Origin: Mycobacterium sp. 1081908.1 | Lineage (GTDB): Bacteria; Actinomycetota; Actinomycetes; Mycobacteriales; Mycobacteriaceae | Length of the DNA: 64,000 bases | Direction of reading: 5' to 3' | NCBI RefSeq assembly: GCF_001673535.1 | Contig: NZ_LZLY01000160.1 | Span: 1-64,000 of the forward strand | In this document: piece after piece, positions 8,111 to 16,924 of the stretch | Position numbering within the stretch: the first letter of the stretch is position 1 | How the letters are laid out: every line of letters begins with the position of its first letter | Notes under the pieces: generated by a model | Told to the model about the DNA's origin: nothing | The model's database searches: none | Seen by the model: the letters and a program-made list of their open reading frames with translations, nothing else | Position numbers and translations under genes: made by a program

Positions 8111-9406
8111 ATGCCGGTGAGCGCACGCGCAGGCATCGTCGTCACCGGAACTGAAGTCCTGACCGGGCGCGTCCAAGACGCGAACGGTCCCTGGATCGCC
8201 GATCGACTGTTGGAACTGGGCGTCGAGCTGGCGCACATCACCATCTGCGGCGACCGCCCGGCCGACATCGAGGCGCAGCTGCGGTTCATGGCCGAGCAGG
8301 GGGTGGACTTGATCGTCACCAGCGGCGGGCTGGGCCCGACGGCCGACGACATGACGGTCGAGGTGGTGGCGCGCTTCTGCGGCCGCGAGCTCGTCCTCGA
8401 CGAGGCGACCGAGAATAAGATCGCCGAGATCCTCAAGAAGCTGATGGGCCGCAATGCCGCGTTCCAATCCGCCCTGGAACCCGGCACTTTCGAGTCCATC
8501 AGGGCCGCCAACCGCAAACAGGCGATGGTCCCCGAGGGGGCGCAGGTGCTCGACCCCGTCGGCACCGCGCCGGGGGTGGTGGTGCCCGGCAAGCCCACGG
8601 TGATCGTGCTTCCCGGGCCGCCGCGCGAGCTTCAACCCATGTGGCACACGGCAATCGAGACGCCCGCCGCCCAAGAGGCGATCGCCGGCCGGACGACGTA
8701 CCGGCAGGAGACGATCCGGATGTTCGGGCTGCCCGAGTCCGGGCTGGCCGAAACGTTGCGCGCCGCCGAGCAATCCGTGCCCGGCTTCGAGCGCCTGGAG
8801 ATCACCACCTGCCTGCGTCGCGGGGAGATCGAGATGGTCACCCGGTACGAGCCGGACGCCGCGGACGCCTATGCGCGCCTGACCGAGGTGCTGCGCGAGC
8901 GGCACGGCCGGCAGATCTACTCCGAAGACGGCTCAAGGGTGGACGACCTCGTGGCCCGATTACTGGCCGGCCGCTGGATAGCGACGGCGGAATCGTGCAC
9001 GGCGGGGCTGTTGGCGGCGCGGCTGACCGATCGGGCCGGTTCCTCGGACTACGTGACGGGCGGCGTCGTCTCATACTCCAACGAGGCCAAGACGAACCTG
9101 CTGGGCGTCGACCCGGGCTTGATCGAGAAACACGGCGCGGTGTCCGAACCGGTGGCCGAGGCGATGGCGGCGGCCGCGCTGAAGCGCTTCGGCGCGGACA
9201 CCGCCGTCGCCATCACCGGGATCGCCGGCCCGGGCGGGGGGACGCCGGAAAAGCCCGTCGGCACGGTGTGTTTCACCGTCATGCTGGGCGACGGTCGCAC
9301 CGATACCCGAACGCTGCGGCTACCCGGGAACCGCTCGGACGTCCGCGAGCGGTCGACGACGGTGGCGATGCACCTGCTGCTGCGCATGCTCGGCACCGCC
9401 GAATAA
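8111..9406 (+). CDS. cinA: CinA, competence/damage-inducible family, nicotinamide-nucleotide amidase
   Basis: 431 aa, full-length two-domain CinA. The N-terminal MoCF/COG1058 pyrophosphatase-like domain has GIVVTGTEVLTGRVQDANG and SGGLGPTADD. The C-terminal CinA amidase domain has TAESCTAGLLAARLTD (Ser/Thr active-site region) and TGIAGPGGGTPEKPVGTV. The family deamidates nicotinamide mononucleotide in pyridine nucleotide salvage; in mycobacteria CinA has been linked to drug tolerance through cleavage of NAD-drug adducts. ATG 8111. It converges with the nanT-type transporter with only 2 bases between ends. Mtb counterpart Rv1901. Confidence 0.95.
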   Translation: MPVSARAGIVVTGTEVLTGRVQDANGPWIADRLLELGVELAHITICGDRPADIEAQLRFMAEQGVDLIVTSGGLGPTADDMTVEVVARFCGRELVLDEATENKIAEILKKLMGRNAAFQSALEPGTFESIRAANRKQAMVPEGAQVLDPVGTAPGVVVPGKPTVIVLPGPPRELQPMWHTAIETPAAQEAIAGRTTYRQETIRMFGLPESGLAETLRAAEQSVPGFERLEITTCLRRGEIEMVTRYEPDAADAYARLTEVLRERHGRQIYSEDGSRVDDLVARLLAGRWIATAESCTAGLLAARLTDRAGSSDYVTGGVVSYSNEAKTNLLGVDPGLIEKHGAVSEPVAEAMAAAALKRFGADTAVAITGIAGPGGGTPEKPVGTVCFTVMLGDGRTDTRTLRLPGNRSDVRERSTTVAMHLLLRMLGTAE

Positions 9407-9408
9407 GC

Positions 9409-10677
9409 TCACGTCATTTCGGTTGGCAGGAAAGCGCTTTCGGAGGTTCCGAAGCGAATCCCGGTGGCATCCTTGCCGATCAGCGTGAGGAACGCCACGG
9501 CGATCAGCACCGGCACGATCGTCGCCGCCAGCGCGAAGGGGTAGCCGTGCGACTCGGCCAGGCGTTCCTGGATGGGCAGGTTGAACGCCGCCAGCAGGTT
9601 CCCGAGCTGGTACGTCACACCGGGGTAGAGGCCGCGGATGGCGTCCGGGGACATCTCGGTGAGATGGGCGGGAATCACGCCCCACGCGCCCTGCACGCAG
9701 AGCTGCATCAAAAACGAGCCGAGGCACAGCATCGCCGCGGTGTGCGAGTAGGCGAACAGCGGCACGATCGGCAGGCCCAACAACGCGCAGAAGATGATCG
9801 TGTACCGGCGGCCGAACCGCTGCGACATCGTCCCGAAGAACAGGCCGCCGACGATGGCGCCGAGGTTGTAGACGATCACGATCCACTTGACGGTCGCGCT
9901 GGACAGGCCGGCGCCGTGATTGCCCGTGGCGCCCAGGAAGGTCGGGTAGACGTCCTGGGTGCCGTGGCTCATCCAGTTGAACGCGGTCATCAGCAGCACC
10001 AGGTAGAAGAATCGCCGGATGATCGCCCCGTCGCGCAGCACGTCGCGGATCCTGGTGCTGGTCAGCTTCATCCGGTCCTGCGCGGCCTCCCACACCTCGG
10101 ACTCCTCCACCCGGTAGCGGATGATGAGGCTGATCAGTGCCGGGATGATGCTCAAGGCGAACAGCCAACGCCACGACAACCCCAGCCAGTTCATCACCAC
10201 CAGTGAGGCGACGCTCGCCAGCAGATAACCGAACGCGTAACCCTCCTGCAGCAGCCCCGAGAAGAACCCGCGCCGCTCGACCGGAACCTTCTCCATGGCC
10301 AGCGCGGCCCCCAACCCCCACTCGCCGCCCATGCCGATGCCGTACAGCAGCCGCAGCACCACAAGGACGGTGAAATTGGGCGCGAAGGCGCACAGGAACC
10401 CGACCACCGAGTAGAACATCACGTCGACCATCAGGGGGAGCCGCCGTCCGACGCGGTCGGCCCACAGCCCGAACAGCAGCGCGCCGACGGGGCGCATGAT
10501 CAGCGTCGCCGTCGTGACGAACGCGACCTCCGCCTTGCTGATGTGGAAGGTCTTGGCGATGTCGGCGTAGACCAGCACGACGATGAAGTAGTCGAAGGCG
10601 TCCATCGTCCAGCCCAGCAACGCCGCGACGAACGAATTTCGCTGATCGGCCGTCAACTTATTTCGAGGACTTGTCAC
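9409..10677 (-). CDS. nanT: Major facilitator superfamily transporter (NanT, Rv1902c-like)
   Basis: 422 aa with about 12 hydrophobic membrane segments. MFS signatures: DRVGRRLPLM in the loop 2-3 position (residue about 75) and MSQRFGRRYTI in the corresponding second-half loop. The sugar/sialate-porter-like stretch GIGMGGEWGLGAALAMEKVP is the strongest family marker. GTG 10677 is used because the protein then begins MTSPRNKLTADQRN, a plausible cytosolic N terminus; the longer frame runs into the divergent amidohydrolase gene. The name nanT follows Mtb; sialic acid uptake itself is unproven, and the neighbours give no sialate pathway. Confidence 0.87.
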   Translation of the reverse strand: MTSPRNKLTADQRNSFVAALLGWTMDAFDYFIVVLVYADIAKTFHISKAEVAFVTTATLIMRPVGALLFGLWADRVGRRLPLMVDVMFYSVVGFLCAFAPNFTVLVVLRLLYGIGMGGEWGLGAALAMEKVPVERRGFFSGLLQEGYAFGYLLASVASLVVMNWLGLSWRWLFALSIIPALISLIIRYRVEESEVWEAAQDRMKLTSTRIRDVLRDGAIIRRFFYLVLLMTAFNWMSHGTQDVYPTFLGATGNHGAGLSSATVKWIVIVYNLGAIVGGLFFGTMSQRFGRRYTIIFCALLGLPIVPLFAYSHTAAMLCLGSFLMQLCVQGAWGVIPAHLTEMSPDAIRGLYPGVTYQLGNLLAAFNLPIQERLAESHGYPFALAATIVPVLIAVAFLTLIGKDATGIRFGTSESAFLPTEMT

Positions 10678-10729
10678 TTCAGCATCGTGCAGTACCGGGC
10701 GGCGATGCGCGAGAGTAAGTTCCGGATAC

Positions 10730-11797
10730 ATGCGAATCATCGACGCCGATGGACACGTCGCCGAGAACTCCTCGCTGGCGATCGAAGCGATCAAGCGCTG
10801 GCCCGATCACGTCAGGCCCAGCACGGACGGGCGGCTGCGGTTGACGTTGGAAGGCCGCAATTATCCGGAGGACCAGGGACCCGGGGCGGGCTGCCCGCCC
10901 GAGCACGGGATCAGCAAGGCACCCGACATCAATTGCCGCTCACCCGAGGGGGTGCTGGGCGACGCCGACCGCGATCACATCGACACCATGGTGCTGTATC
11001 CGAGCATGGGGCTGTGCGCGCCCAGCCTGGAGGACCCGGAATTCGCCGCGGGATTTTCGCGGCTCTACAACCAGTGGATCGCGGATTACTGCGCCTCCTC
11101 GGGGGGCCGGCTGCGCGGGGTGGCGGTCACCCCCATCGAACACGGCCGGGCGGCCATCGACGTCATGACCGAGGCCAAAGAGCTCGGGCTGGTGGCGACG
11201 CTGATCCCGCCGGCGCTCAAGACCCGCAACCTCGACCACCCCGACCTCGATCCGTTCTACGCCGCCGCCGTGGATCTTCAGATGCCGCTCGGCGTTCACG
11301 GCGCACCCGGCATTCACCTGCCGAAGATCGGCGTGGACCGCTTCACCAATTACATTCAGGTGCACTGCATCAGCTTTCCCTTCGACCAGATGACGGCGAT
11401 GACCGCGATGGTCTCCGGCGGCGTCTTCGAGCGGCATCCCCAGTTGCGGGTCGCCTTCCTCGAGGCGGGTGCAGGGTGGGTGCCGTTCTTCATCGATCGC
11501 CTGCACGAGCATTACGAGAAGCGGGGCGACTGGGTCGAGCGCGGCTGGCGTCGCGATCCGCACGAGTACCTGGCCGGAGGCAACATCTTCGTGACGTGTG
11601 AGCCCGAGGAACCGATCCTGCCCGGCGTGATCGACGTGCTCGGCGCCGACTTCATCATGTTCGCGAGCGATTACCCGCACTGGGACGGCGAATGGCCGGA
11701 GAGCACCAAGCACCTGCGCACCCGCGCGGACATCAGCGAGGAGGCGCGCGAAAAGATCGGCGGGCTCAACGCGCAGCGTTTCTACAACCTCAACTAA
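10730..11797 (+). CDS. Amidohydrolase-family metal-dependent hydrolase (TIM barrel)
   Basis: 355 aa, ATG 10730. Amidohydrolase-2 type: N-terminal metal motif DADGHVAE (normally DxHxH; here one His position is Gly-His), a central PLGVHGAPG with His at the end of a strand, LEAGAGWVPFF, and the C-terminal FASDYPHWDGEWP supplying the last metal-ligand Asp and His. Relatives are decarboxylases or hydrolases of ACMSD type acting on aromatic or cyclic acids. Divergent from nanT with 52 bases between starts; 31 bases upstream of the holin-like gene on the same strand. Not part of the Mtb Rv1902-1903 order as I remember it, so probably an accessory gene. Confidence 0.85.
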   Translation: MRIIDADGHVAENSSLAIEAIKRWPDHVRPSTDGRLRLTLEGRNYPEDQGPGAGCPPEHGISKAPDINCRSPEGVLGDADRDHIDTMVLYPSMGLCAPSLEDPEFAAGFSRLYNQWIADYCASSGGRLRGVAVTPIEHGRAAIDVMTEAKELGLVATLIPPALKTRNLDHPDLDPFYAAAVDLQMPLGVHGAPGIHLPKIGVDRFTNYIQVHCISFPFDQMTAMTAMVSGGVFERHPQLRVAFLEAGAGWVPFFIDRLHEHYEKRGDWVERGWRRDPHEYLAGGNIFVTCEPEEPILPGVIDVLGADFIMFASDYPHWDGEWPESTKHLRTRADISEEAREKIGGLNAQRFYNLN

Positions 11798-11828
11798 AAC
11801 CGCCCCGGCGGGTGGCAGGATTTCCCGC

Positions 11829-12221
11829 ATGGGCCCCTTCCTGCTTCGCGCCACGCTGACCGGCATCGCAATGTGGATCGTCACGCTCTTCGTGCACGGC
11901 ATGAGATTCGTCGGCGGCAGCACCACGCTGCAGACGATCGGCATCATCTTCGTGGTCGCCGTGGTCTTCGGTCTGGTCAACGCGTTCATCAAGCCGGTCG
12001 TCCAGATCCTGTCGATCCCGCTGTACATCGTGACCCTCGGCCTCTTCCATATCGTGATCAACGCGCTGATGTTGTGGATCACGTCGTGGATCACGGTGCA
12101 CACTACGCACTGGGGATTGGAGATCGATCACTTCTGGTGGACGGCGATCTGGGCCGCGATCGTGCTGTCCATCGTGAGCTGGGTGCTGTCGCTGGTCATC
12201 CGGGACGTCACCCGCGCCTGA
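11829..12221 (+). CDS. Phage holin family (DUF/PF04020-like) four-helix membrane protein, Rv1903-like
   Basis: 130 aa. Four hydrophobic helices: residues about 5-25, 35-55, 60-85 and 95-120. The conserved FGLVNAFIKPVVQILSIPL stretch is typical of PF04020 small membrane proteins such as YvlD. Despite the Pfam name these are chromosomal proteins of unknown function, not phage lysis proteins, and no phage genes are nearby. ATG 11829. It converges with the crotonase gene, 3 bases apart. Confidence 0.85.
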   Translation: MGPFLLRATLTGIAMWIVTLFVHGMRFVGGSTTLQTIGIIFVVAVVFGLVNAFIKPVVQILSIPLYIVTLGLFHIVINALMLWITSWITVHTTHWGLEIDHFWWTAIWAAIVLSIVSWVLSLVIRDVTRA

Positions 12222-12224
12222 GGT

Positions 12225-13007
12225 TCAGCGGGCCCGCCAGCGCGGCGGTCGCTTCTCGGCGAACGCGCGCGGCCCCTCCTTGGCGTCCTCGGTCTCGAAA
12301 ACGCGGTCGCTGTGCCGGGTTTCGTTGTCGTAGGCCGCCTCGAGGCCGAGCGCCAAACCTTCGACGGCCGACTGCTTCGTCGCGAACACCGCCAGGGGAG
12401 CGTTGGCGACGATGCGCTCGGCGAAGTCGTAGGCGGTGTCCATCAGCCGATCCGCCGGGACGACGCGGTTGATCAGTCCCATGGCGAGGGCTCGCTCGGC
12501 GTCCACCATGTCGGCCGTCAGCAGCAACTCCATCGCGTACGGGTAGGGCATCTGGCGCGGCAACCGCACCGTGCTCCCGCCGCCGGCGAAGAGGCCGCGC
12601 TTGGGCTCCATCATCGCGAAGCGCGCCTCGGGGACCGCGACTCGGATGTCGGTGGAGGTCAGCATCTCGAAGCCGCCCGCGACACAGGTTCCGTTCACGG
12701 CGGCGACGATCGGCTTGTACACCGGGAACCGATGCAACACGGCGTGGATGGCGTCGTCCTTGTTCCACCCCTCGGGCCTGGGCAGGTCGCCGGTGAGTTC
12801 GGGAATGAACTTCTTGAGGTCGGCCCCCGTGCAGAAGTCCCGGCCGACGCCGGTGATCACCGCGACCCAGGCCCGTTCGTCGTCGCGGAACGCCGCCCAC
12901 GCATGGGCCAGGTCGCGAAAGTGCGCCATGTCCAGGGAGTTTCGCGTCTCGGGACGGTTGATCGTGATGGTGGCGATGTGATCGTCCAGCCGGTAGTCGA
13001 TGCTCAC
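12225..13007 (-). CDS. Enoyl-CoA hydratase/isomerase family protein (crotonase)
   Basis: 260 aa, typical crotonase length. Oxyanion-hole segments: VGRDFCTGADLKKF (residues about 55-68) and AAVNGTCVAGGFEM (about 105-118). A glutamate in AMMEPKRGLFAGGGS fits one catalytic position. Hydration of enoyl-CoA or a related reaction is expected. GTG 13007 overlaps the aao stop by 4 bases (GTGA), giving translational coupling to the D-amino acid oxidase upstream, an odd metabolic pairing. The longer frame upstream is antisense noise through aao. Confidence 0.9.
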   Translation of the reverse strand: MSIDYRLDDHIATITINRPETRNSLDMAHFRDLAHAWAAFRDDERAWVAVITGVGRDFCTGADLKKFIPELTGDLPRPEGWNKDDAIHAVLHRFPVYKPIVAAVNGTCVAGGFEMLTSTDIRVAVPEARFAMMEPKRGLFAGGGSTVRLPRQMPYPYAMELLLTADMVDAERALAMGLINRVVPADRLMDTAYDFAERIVANAPLAVFATKQSAVEGLALGLEAAYDNETRHSDRVFETEDAKEGPRAFAEKRPPRWRAR

Positions 13008-13984
13008 CGCGCGACCCCGTCGACCAGGCGCACAACGTCGCGCGCGCAACCCCACGACAGCGTCACGCCGTTGCCGCCGTGGCCGTAGTTGTGAATGCAT
13101 CGGGCCCGCCCGAGCGGCTCGGCTTCCAGTCGCACCGATGGCCGGTCGGGACGCAGCGCGGTGATCGTCTCGAGCACCTCGGCGTCGCCGAGTCGTGGCT
13201 CGATCCGGCGGCACCGGTCCAGGATCCGGTCGGTCACCCCGGGATCCGGGGTGGTGTCCCAGCGGTCGGGGATGCTGATGCCGCCGCACACTACGCGCTG
13301 GGGGTGCGGGAAGAAACATGTCCATTCCGGGCCCTGGTTCAATTCGATAAACAGTTGGCGCAGACCGGGATTGGCCAGCACGACGTGCTGGCCGAACAGC
13401 GGCCGCACGGTGTCGTCGCCCGTCAGGGCTCCGGCGCCGAGCCCGGCGCAGTTGACGACGATCGGTGCGGCGTCGGCGACCTCGGCCAACGACTCGACCT
13501 GGCGCGCCTCGATTTCGCAGCCGGCCGCGGCCAGGCGCCCGGTCAGGTAGTCGAGGTATTGCGGCATGTCGACCATGGGCATGGTGGCGCGAAACCCGGC
13601 GCCGAAGTCCCCGGGGACGTCGGTGGGGTCGGCCGGCCGCAGGTCGGGGATCAGCTGGGCCGCGGGCGAGGCGGCCTCCGCTCCGATGAATTCCCCGACG
13701 GCCAGCGCCGGTGCCATGCGAACGCCGGTGTCGGGGTCGTCGGCCAGATCGCGGAACACCTCGAGCGAGTGCTCGCTCCAACGCAGGGTCGCCGCGGCGC
13801 GTTCGGCGGGCCGCGGGGGAGCCCAAACCGCTCCGGCCACCGCCGAGGTCGTCTGCCGGGGCATCGCGGCCGCCCACACCCGCACCGGCCAGCCCGCTTC
13901 GGCCAGACACACGGCCGACGTCAAACCGCTGACACCGGCGCCGACGACGACGATCTGCTGCGGGTCACCCGCGTCACTTGCCAA
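13004..13984 (-). CDS. aao: D-amino-acid oxidase (FAD-dependent)
   Basis: 326 aa. N-terminal FAD motif VVVGAGVSGLTSAVCLAEAG. SAVAGAVW and the C-terminal RPDRPSVRLEAEPLG and HNYGHGGNGVTLSWG segments are diagnostic of the DAO family (the GHGGxG loop closes the FAD site). It oxidatively deaminates D-amino acids to keto acid, ammonia and H2O2. No ATG precedes the FAD motif; TTG 13984 sits 17 bases after the stop of the upstream secreted-protein gene and places the Rossmann strand close to the N terminus as in relatives. Mtb counterpart Rv1905c. Coupled to the crotonase downstream. Confidence 0.9.
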   Translation of the reverse strand: MASDAGDPQQIVVVGAGVSGLTSAVCLAEAGWPVRVWAAAMPRQTTSAVAGAVWAPPRPAERAAATLRWSEHSLEVFRDLADDPDTGVRMAPALAVGEFIGAEAASPAAQLIPDLRPADPTDVPGDFGAGFRATMPMVDMPQYLDYLTGRLAAAGCEIEARQVESLAEVADAAPIVVNCAGLGAGALTGDDTVRPLFGQHVVLANPGLRQLFIELNQGPEWTCFFPHPQRVVCGGISIPDRWDTTPDPGVTDRILDRCRRIEPRLGDAEVLETITALRPDRPSVRLEAEPLGRARCIHNYGHGGNGVTLSWGCARDVVRLVDGVAR

Positions 13985-14000
13985 TGGCAGCGGGCTCCCG

Positions 14001-14465
14001 TCAAGAATGGGGGGGTTGCTGGCCGTTCTGGCCGCCGAGCAGCCCGTTGAGGATGCCGAGCGTGCCTTGCACGCCGGCGGGCGGCGCACTGGGAGGCAGG
14101 GCGGCGTCCGGGGTCAGCTGCCACGGCTGGCAGCCCGTCGTCTTGAAGGATTTGTCGGTCGGGTCGATCTGCACTACCTGTGGCTTCTTGCTCAGCGCGT
14201 TGTCGACGAGGTTGCCGTCCGGGTTGCCCGACCGCTTCCAGTAGCAGGTGCCGTCGCCGACGGGCCCCGCCGAGCTGTAGATGCCCGGCGCGATGTCGGT
14301 TCCGACCGCATACGTGCCGTCGTGATCGATCGCCGTCTTCGGCCCGGGCGGCGGCGCCGGCGTCGGATCGGCGCCGGCGACTCCCGCGGACGCCGCCCAA
14401 CCCGCAAGCAGCAGCCCGGCGGCAACGACTCGTGCCGCTACCGGTGCGCCCGCTTTGAACCGCAT
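14001..14465 (-). CDS. Exported protein of unknown function, Rv1906c-like
   Basis: 154 aa. An N-terminal signal peptide (positive start MRFKAGAP, hydrophobic residues about 12-30, Ala-rich cleavage region GVAGADP) precedes a Pro-rich linker. A conserved globular part contains GTYAVGTDIAPGIYSSAG and DGTCYWKR and two cysteines likely to form a disulfide (CYWKR and GCQPW). The C terminus is Gly/Pro-rich. The GTYxVGxDIxPGxY repeat-like core occurs in many actinobacterial exported proteins; no enzymatic function is known. It lies directly upstream of aao on the same strand. Confidence 0.85.
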   Translation of the reverse strand: MRFKAGAPVAARVVAAGLLLAGWAASAGVAGADPTPAPPPGPKTAIDHDGTYAVGTDIAPGIYSSAGPVGDGTCYWKRSGNPDGNLVDNALSKKPQVVQIDPTDKSFKTTGCQPWQLTPDAALPPSAPPAGVQGTLGILNGLLGGQNGQQPPHS

Positions 14466-14498
14466 AGAACGTCAGCGTACCGGGGCGAGCGCCCCATT

Positions 14499-14969
14499 TC
14501 ACATTTCTGTTGCCGTGCGCACACCGAGAACCGCCTGGGTGCCCCGTCCGTCGTCGAAGCTCGCACTCCATGGCCAGCGACCGCGTGCATCCACCCACAC
14601 CACCTGCAGCGCCGTCACCTCATCGCCGAACATTGCGCCCGCGAAAATCAGATACACGTCGGGGTGCTCGACCTCGACCATTTCGACAAGGGGGCCGGCG
14701 GGCAGGCCGATCCGCATGCCGGGGGACGGCCGCTCGCCCTTCACCGCTCGCCGACCGAGGGTGTTCAGCATCCGCGCCGCTCGGCGCGGCGCGACGCCCG
14801 TGACCAGGAGTTCGGGCAGCCCGTAGCGGGTCAGGCCGACCGTATACGCGAACGGCATCCGATCGCTCTCCACGTACTGCACTGCCCAGCCGCTCTCGAG
14901 CATCGTCTGGCGCAGTTCGGCGAGGTAGTCCTCGGCGGTGGCGCCCGGATTGTCGCACTTCCAGCACAT
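14499..14969 (-). CDS. DUF4262 domain protein
   Basis: 156 aa, starting MCWKCDNPG at ATG 14969 with AAGGGGA about 6-12 bases upstream. Conserved DUF4262 features: AYTVGLTRYGLPELLVTG and a later HPDVYLIFAGAMFGDEVTALQVVWVDARGRWPW. The CWKC pair at the very N terminus could bind metal or form a disulfide. DUF4262 function is unknown. It resembles the Rv1907c position in Mtb. In Mtb katG and furA come next; here the following gene is an SRPBCC protein. Confidence 0.8.
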   Translation of the reverse strand: MCWKCDNPGATAEDYLAELRQTMLESGWAVQYVESDRMPFAYTVGLTRYGLPELLVTGVAPRRAARMLNTLGRRAVKGERPSPGMRIGLPAGPLVEMVEVEHPDVYLIFAGAMFGDEVTALQVVWVDARGRWPWSASFDDGRGTQAVLGVRTATEM

Positions 14970-15096
14970 CCCAAGTCCCCTTTCATCGTGCTTGCCGACA
15001 CGATGCACCCAGGGTCTGACATGTTTGGTACGGCGAAGGCCGATCAACGGCGGCGTGCTGCCGCGATCTGTACGAAATGTGTTGTAAGACAGCAGA

Positions 15097-15591
15097 TTAC
15101 GTCAACCGGCGTACCTTGCCCGCATAGCCCAGCGCGTGCTCGTACACCTCGAGGTTGTCGCGGGAAATCCTCGCGTGCACGGGGCGCTCCAGGAAGAAGC
15201 GCAGCACCGGGTTGTAGGCGTGGTAGGTCTCGTGGAAGGTCAGCACGGTGGTGCCGTCGGGCTGCTCCTCCAGTTCGTGATAACCCTCCGCGCGGGACCA
15301 CAGCGGCGCACCGACGGCAACATAACGCGACAATTTGTTGATCTCGGCCTCGGTCACGCTCTCCCAGGATCGCCCCTTGCCGCCGGACAGCAGGTACTTG
15401 GGAACCGGGAATATGCACGTGCGCACCAGGCCCTCGCCGGCCTCATTGCCTTCGTTCAGGATTTCCATGCTGCCGGTGGGCCACGTGAGGACCCGCGGCC
15501 GCGGCGCGTTCGGCGGCACCGGCGGATGAAGCACCCGCCACACCTTCCTCGGCGGCGCATCGACGTGGAATCGCACGGTGTAGGACTGCAT
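15097..15591 (-). CDS. SRPBCC (START/Bet v1-like) family protein
   Basis: 164 aa. Begins with the usual SRPBCC strand MQSYTVRFHVDAPPRKVWRVL, and has a central GEGLVRTCIFPVP, a TTVLTFHETYHAY strand and a long C-terminal helix (residues about 130-158). These folds bind hydrophobic ligands or act as cyclases/hydratases; no specific activity is visible. ATG 15591 overlaps the stop of the nitroreductase gene by one base (TGATG), so the two are translationally coupled and may act on related substrates. Confidence 0.82.
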   Translation of the reverse strand: MQSYTVRFHVDAPPRKVWRVLHPPVPPNAPRPRVLTWPTGSMEILNEGNEAGEGLVRTCIFPVPKYLLSGGKGRSWESVTEAEINKLSRYVAVGAPLWSRAEGYHELEEQPDGTTVLTFHETYHAYNPVLRFFLERPVHARISRDNLEVYEHALGYAGKVRRLT

Positions 15592-16220
15592 CAGCTCTCT
15601 CCCCAGCTATCCCAGTAAGTGATCGTCTCCGCCGGCGGCCGCTTGGCCGGCCGGAAGTCAGTGCCGATGGTGTAGGCGACCGGGAACAGCGCGGCCTGGG
15701 TGGCGGTGTCGGGGATGCCGAGCAATTCGGCCACTTCGTTTTCCTTGGCCAGGTGCATCGTCGTCCACACCGATCCCAGCCCGCGGGACCGCAGGGCCAG
15801 CAGGAAGCTCCAGCCCGCCGGGATGATCGACGCCCAGGCCGACGCGGCGGTCAGCAGATTCGAGTTGTCGATGCGGTTGTCCAGACAGGGGATGACGTGC
15901 ACGGGCACTCGGGCCAGCGTTTCGGTCAGGGCCAGCGCGCCGGCGTACACGCGCTGGGTCTGGGGATCGGCCGCCTCCTTGACCGCGTACGCGAGGTACT
16001 CGGCGCCGATGCTGCGATAAATGTCGCCGATCGCGGCGCGCTTGTCGGCATCGGTGATCACCAGCCATCGCCAGTCCTGCGCGTTGCTCGCGGTCGGGGC
16101 CTGCATCGCGAGCCGGATGCACTCGAGGATCACATCGCGACCCACCGGCCGGCTCAGGTCGAGGCGTCTGCGCACCGCCCGGGTGGTGGTCAGCAATTCG
16201 TCGACCGAGGCGAGGTCCAT
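15591..16220 (-). CDS. Nitroreductase family FMN oxidoreductase
   Basis: 209 aa. N-terminal RAVRRRLDLSRPV matches the phosphate-binding Arg cluster, APTASNAQDWRWLVITD is the FMN/Asn motif, and the C-terminal LLGIPDTATQAALFPVAYTIG precedes KRPPAETITYWDSW, all typical of nitroreductase-like NAD(P)H:FMN enzymes. The start follows a 31-base gap from the AhpD-like gene, and the 3' end is coupled to the SRPBCC gene. These three same-strand genes probably form one transcript. Physiological substrate unknown. Confidence 0.9.
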   Translation of the reverse strand: MDLASVDELLTTTRAVRRRLDLSRPVGRDVILECIRLAMQAPTASNAQDWRWLVITDADKRAAIGDIYRSIGAEYLAYAVKEAADPQTQRVYAGALALTETLARVPVHVIPCLDNRIDNSNLLTAASAWASIIPAGWSFLLALRSRGLGSVWTTMHLAKENEVAELLGIPDTATQAALFPVAYTIGTDFRPAKRPPAETITYWDSWGES

Positions 16221-16251
16221 TGCGTCCTTCCCGGGGTTGGTTCAAGAAAGC

Positions 16252-16734
16252 TCAGAGGTCGATGGCACAGGATTGGTCGACGCCCAGGACGGTCAGCGAA
16301 CGCCCCAGGCCCAGGAAAACCGCGACGCACAGCGTGAGATCGAGGATCTCCTCGTCGGAGAACGACTCCCGCAGCCGATCGAAGAACGCGTCGCCCATCG
16401 ACGCGTGGTCGGTGGCGAAGCGTTCCGCGAACTCGATGGCGAGGCGCTGGCGCGCGGTGTAGCCGGGGTAGCTGGCGTACGCGGCGACGTTGTCGTACAG
16501 CTCGGGGGCGACCCCGGCGTCCAGCACCGATTGGGCGCGGAAGTCCGAGCAGGCCACGCAGTCGTTGATCTGAGCGATTCGCATCCGGGCCAGCTCGCGT
16601 TCCTCGGCCGGGAGCATGCTCTGCTGGTAAGCGCCGCGAATCATCCGTTCGACCATGGAGCCGAGCTGGGGTCGTAGCGACCAGATCATGGCGGCTTCGC
16701 CACCGGGGCCGTCGGGGACACTGACGCGGGCCAT
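16252..16734 (-). CDS. Carboxymuconolactone decarboxylase / AhpD-like protein
   Basis: 160 aa. The AhpD-type thiol motif CxxC is present in the conserved context RIAQINDCVACSDFRAQS (residues about 55-72), after the helix with ERELARMRI. The fold is an all-helical CMD domain with alkylhydroperoxidase or gamma-carboxymuconolactone decarboxylase members; the CxxC favours a redox role. ATG 16734 follows a GGGCAGGAG sequence. It probably leads the nitroreductase/SRPBCC transcript. Confidence 0.88.
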   Translation of the reverse strand: MARVSVPDGPGGEAAMIWSLRPQLGSMVERMIRGAYQQSMLPAEERELARMRIAQINDCVACSDFRAQSVLDAGVAPELYDNVAAYASYPGYTARQRLAIEFAERFATDHASMGDAFFDRLRESFSDEEILDLTLCVAVFLGLGRSLTVLGVDQSCAIDL

Positions 16735-16824
16735 GCGTGAACTCCTGCCCGGGGAAGATCGTTACCTAGTGGAGCAAACCAGATTCTCAACTCGGCTGTC
16801 TAGGTCGGCGCCCGCATGCGATCG

Positions 16825-16834
16825 TGCATATGCA
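16825..16834. promoter_or_regulatory. Short palindrome in the divergent promoter region of the ligase cassette
   Basis: TGCATATGCA is a perfect 10-bp palindrome, with the related GCATGCGATCGTGC immediately upstream. It lies in the 190-base region between the divergent AhpD-like gene and the ligase cassette. A 10-bp palindrome can arise by chance. Confidence 0.25.
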
Positions 16835-16924
16835 TACCCGGCGCGGGCCCGAAAATTTGGTTGGCTACGGTCCGTTGATTGAGGGCGCTCATCGGGCGGG
16901 CGTCCCGAATTTGGAGGTCTGTGC

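Noticed and set aside
11829..12221. Holin-like protein as evidence of prophage
   Set aside because: No integrase, capsid or lysis genes are nearby, and this family is chromosomal in actinobacteria.
12225..13910. 561-aa reading of the crotonase frame into aao
   Set aside because: The upstream half is antisense-like residue noise within aao; the GTG at 13007 and the GTGA overlap give the real start.
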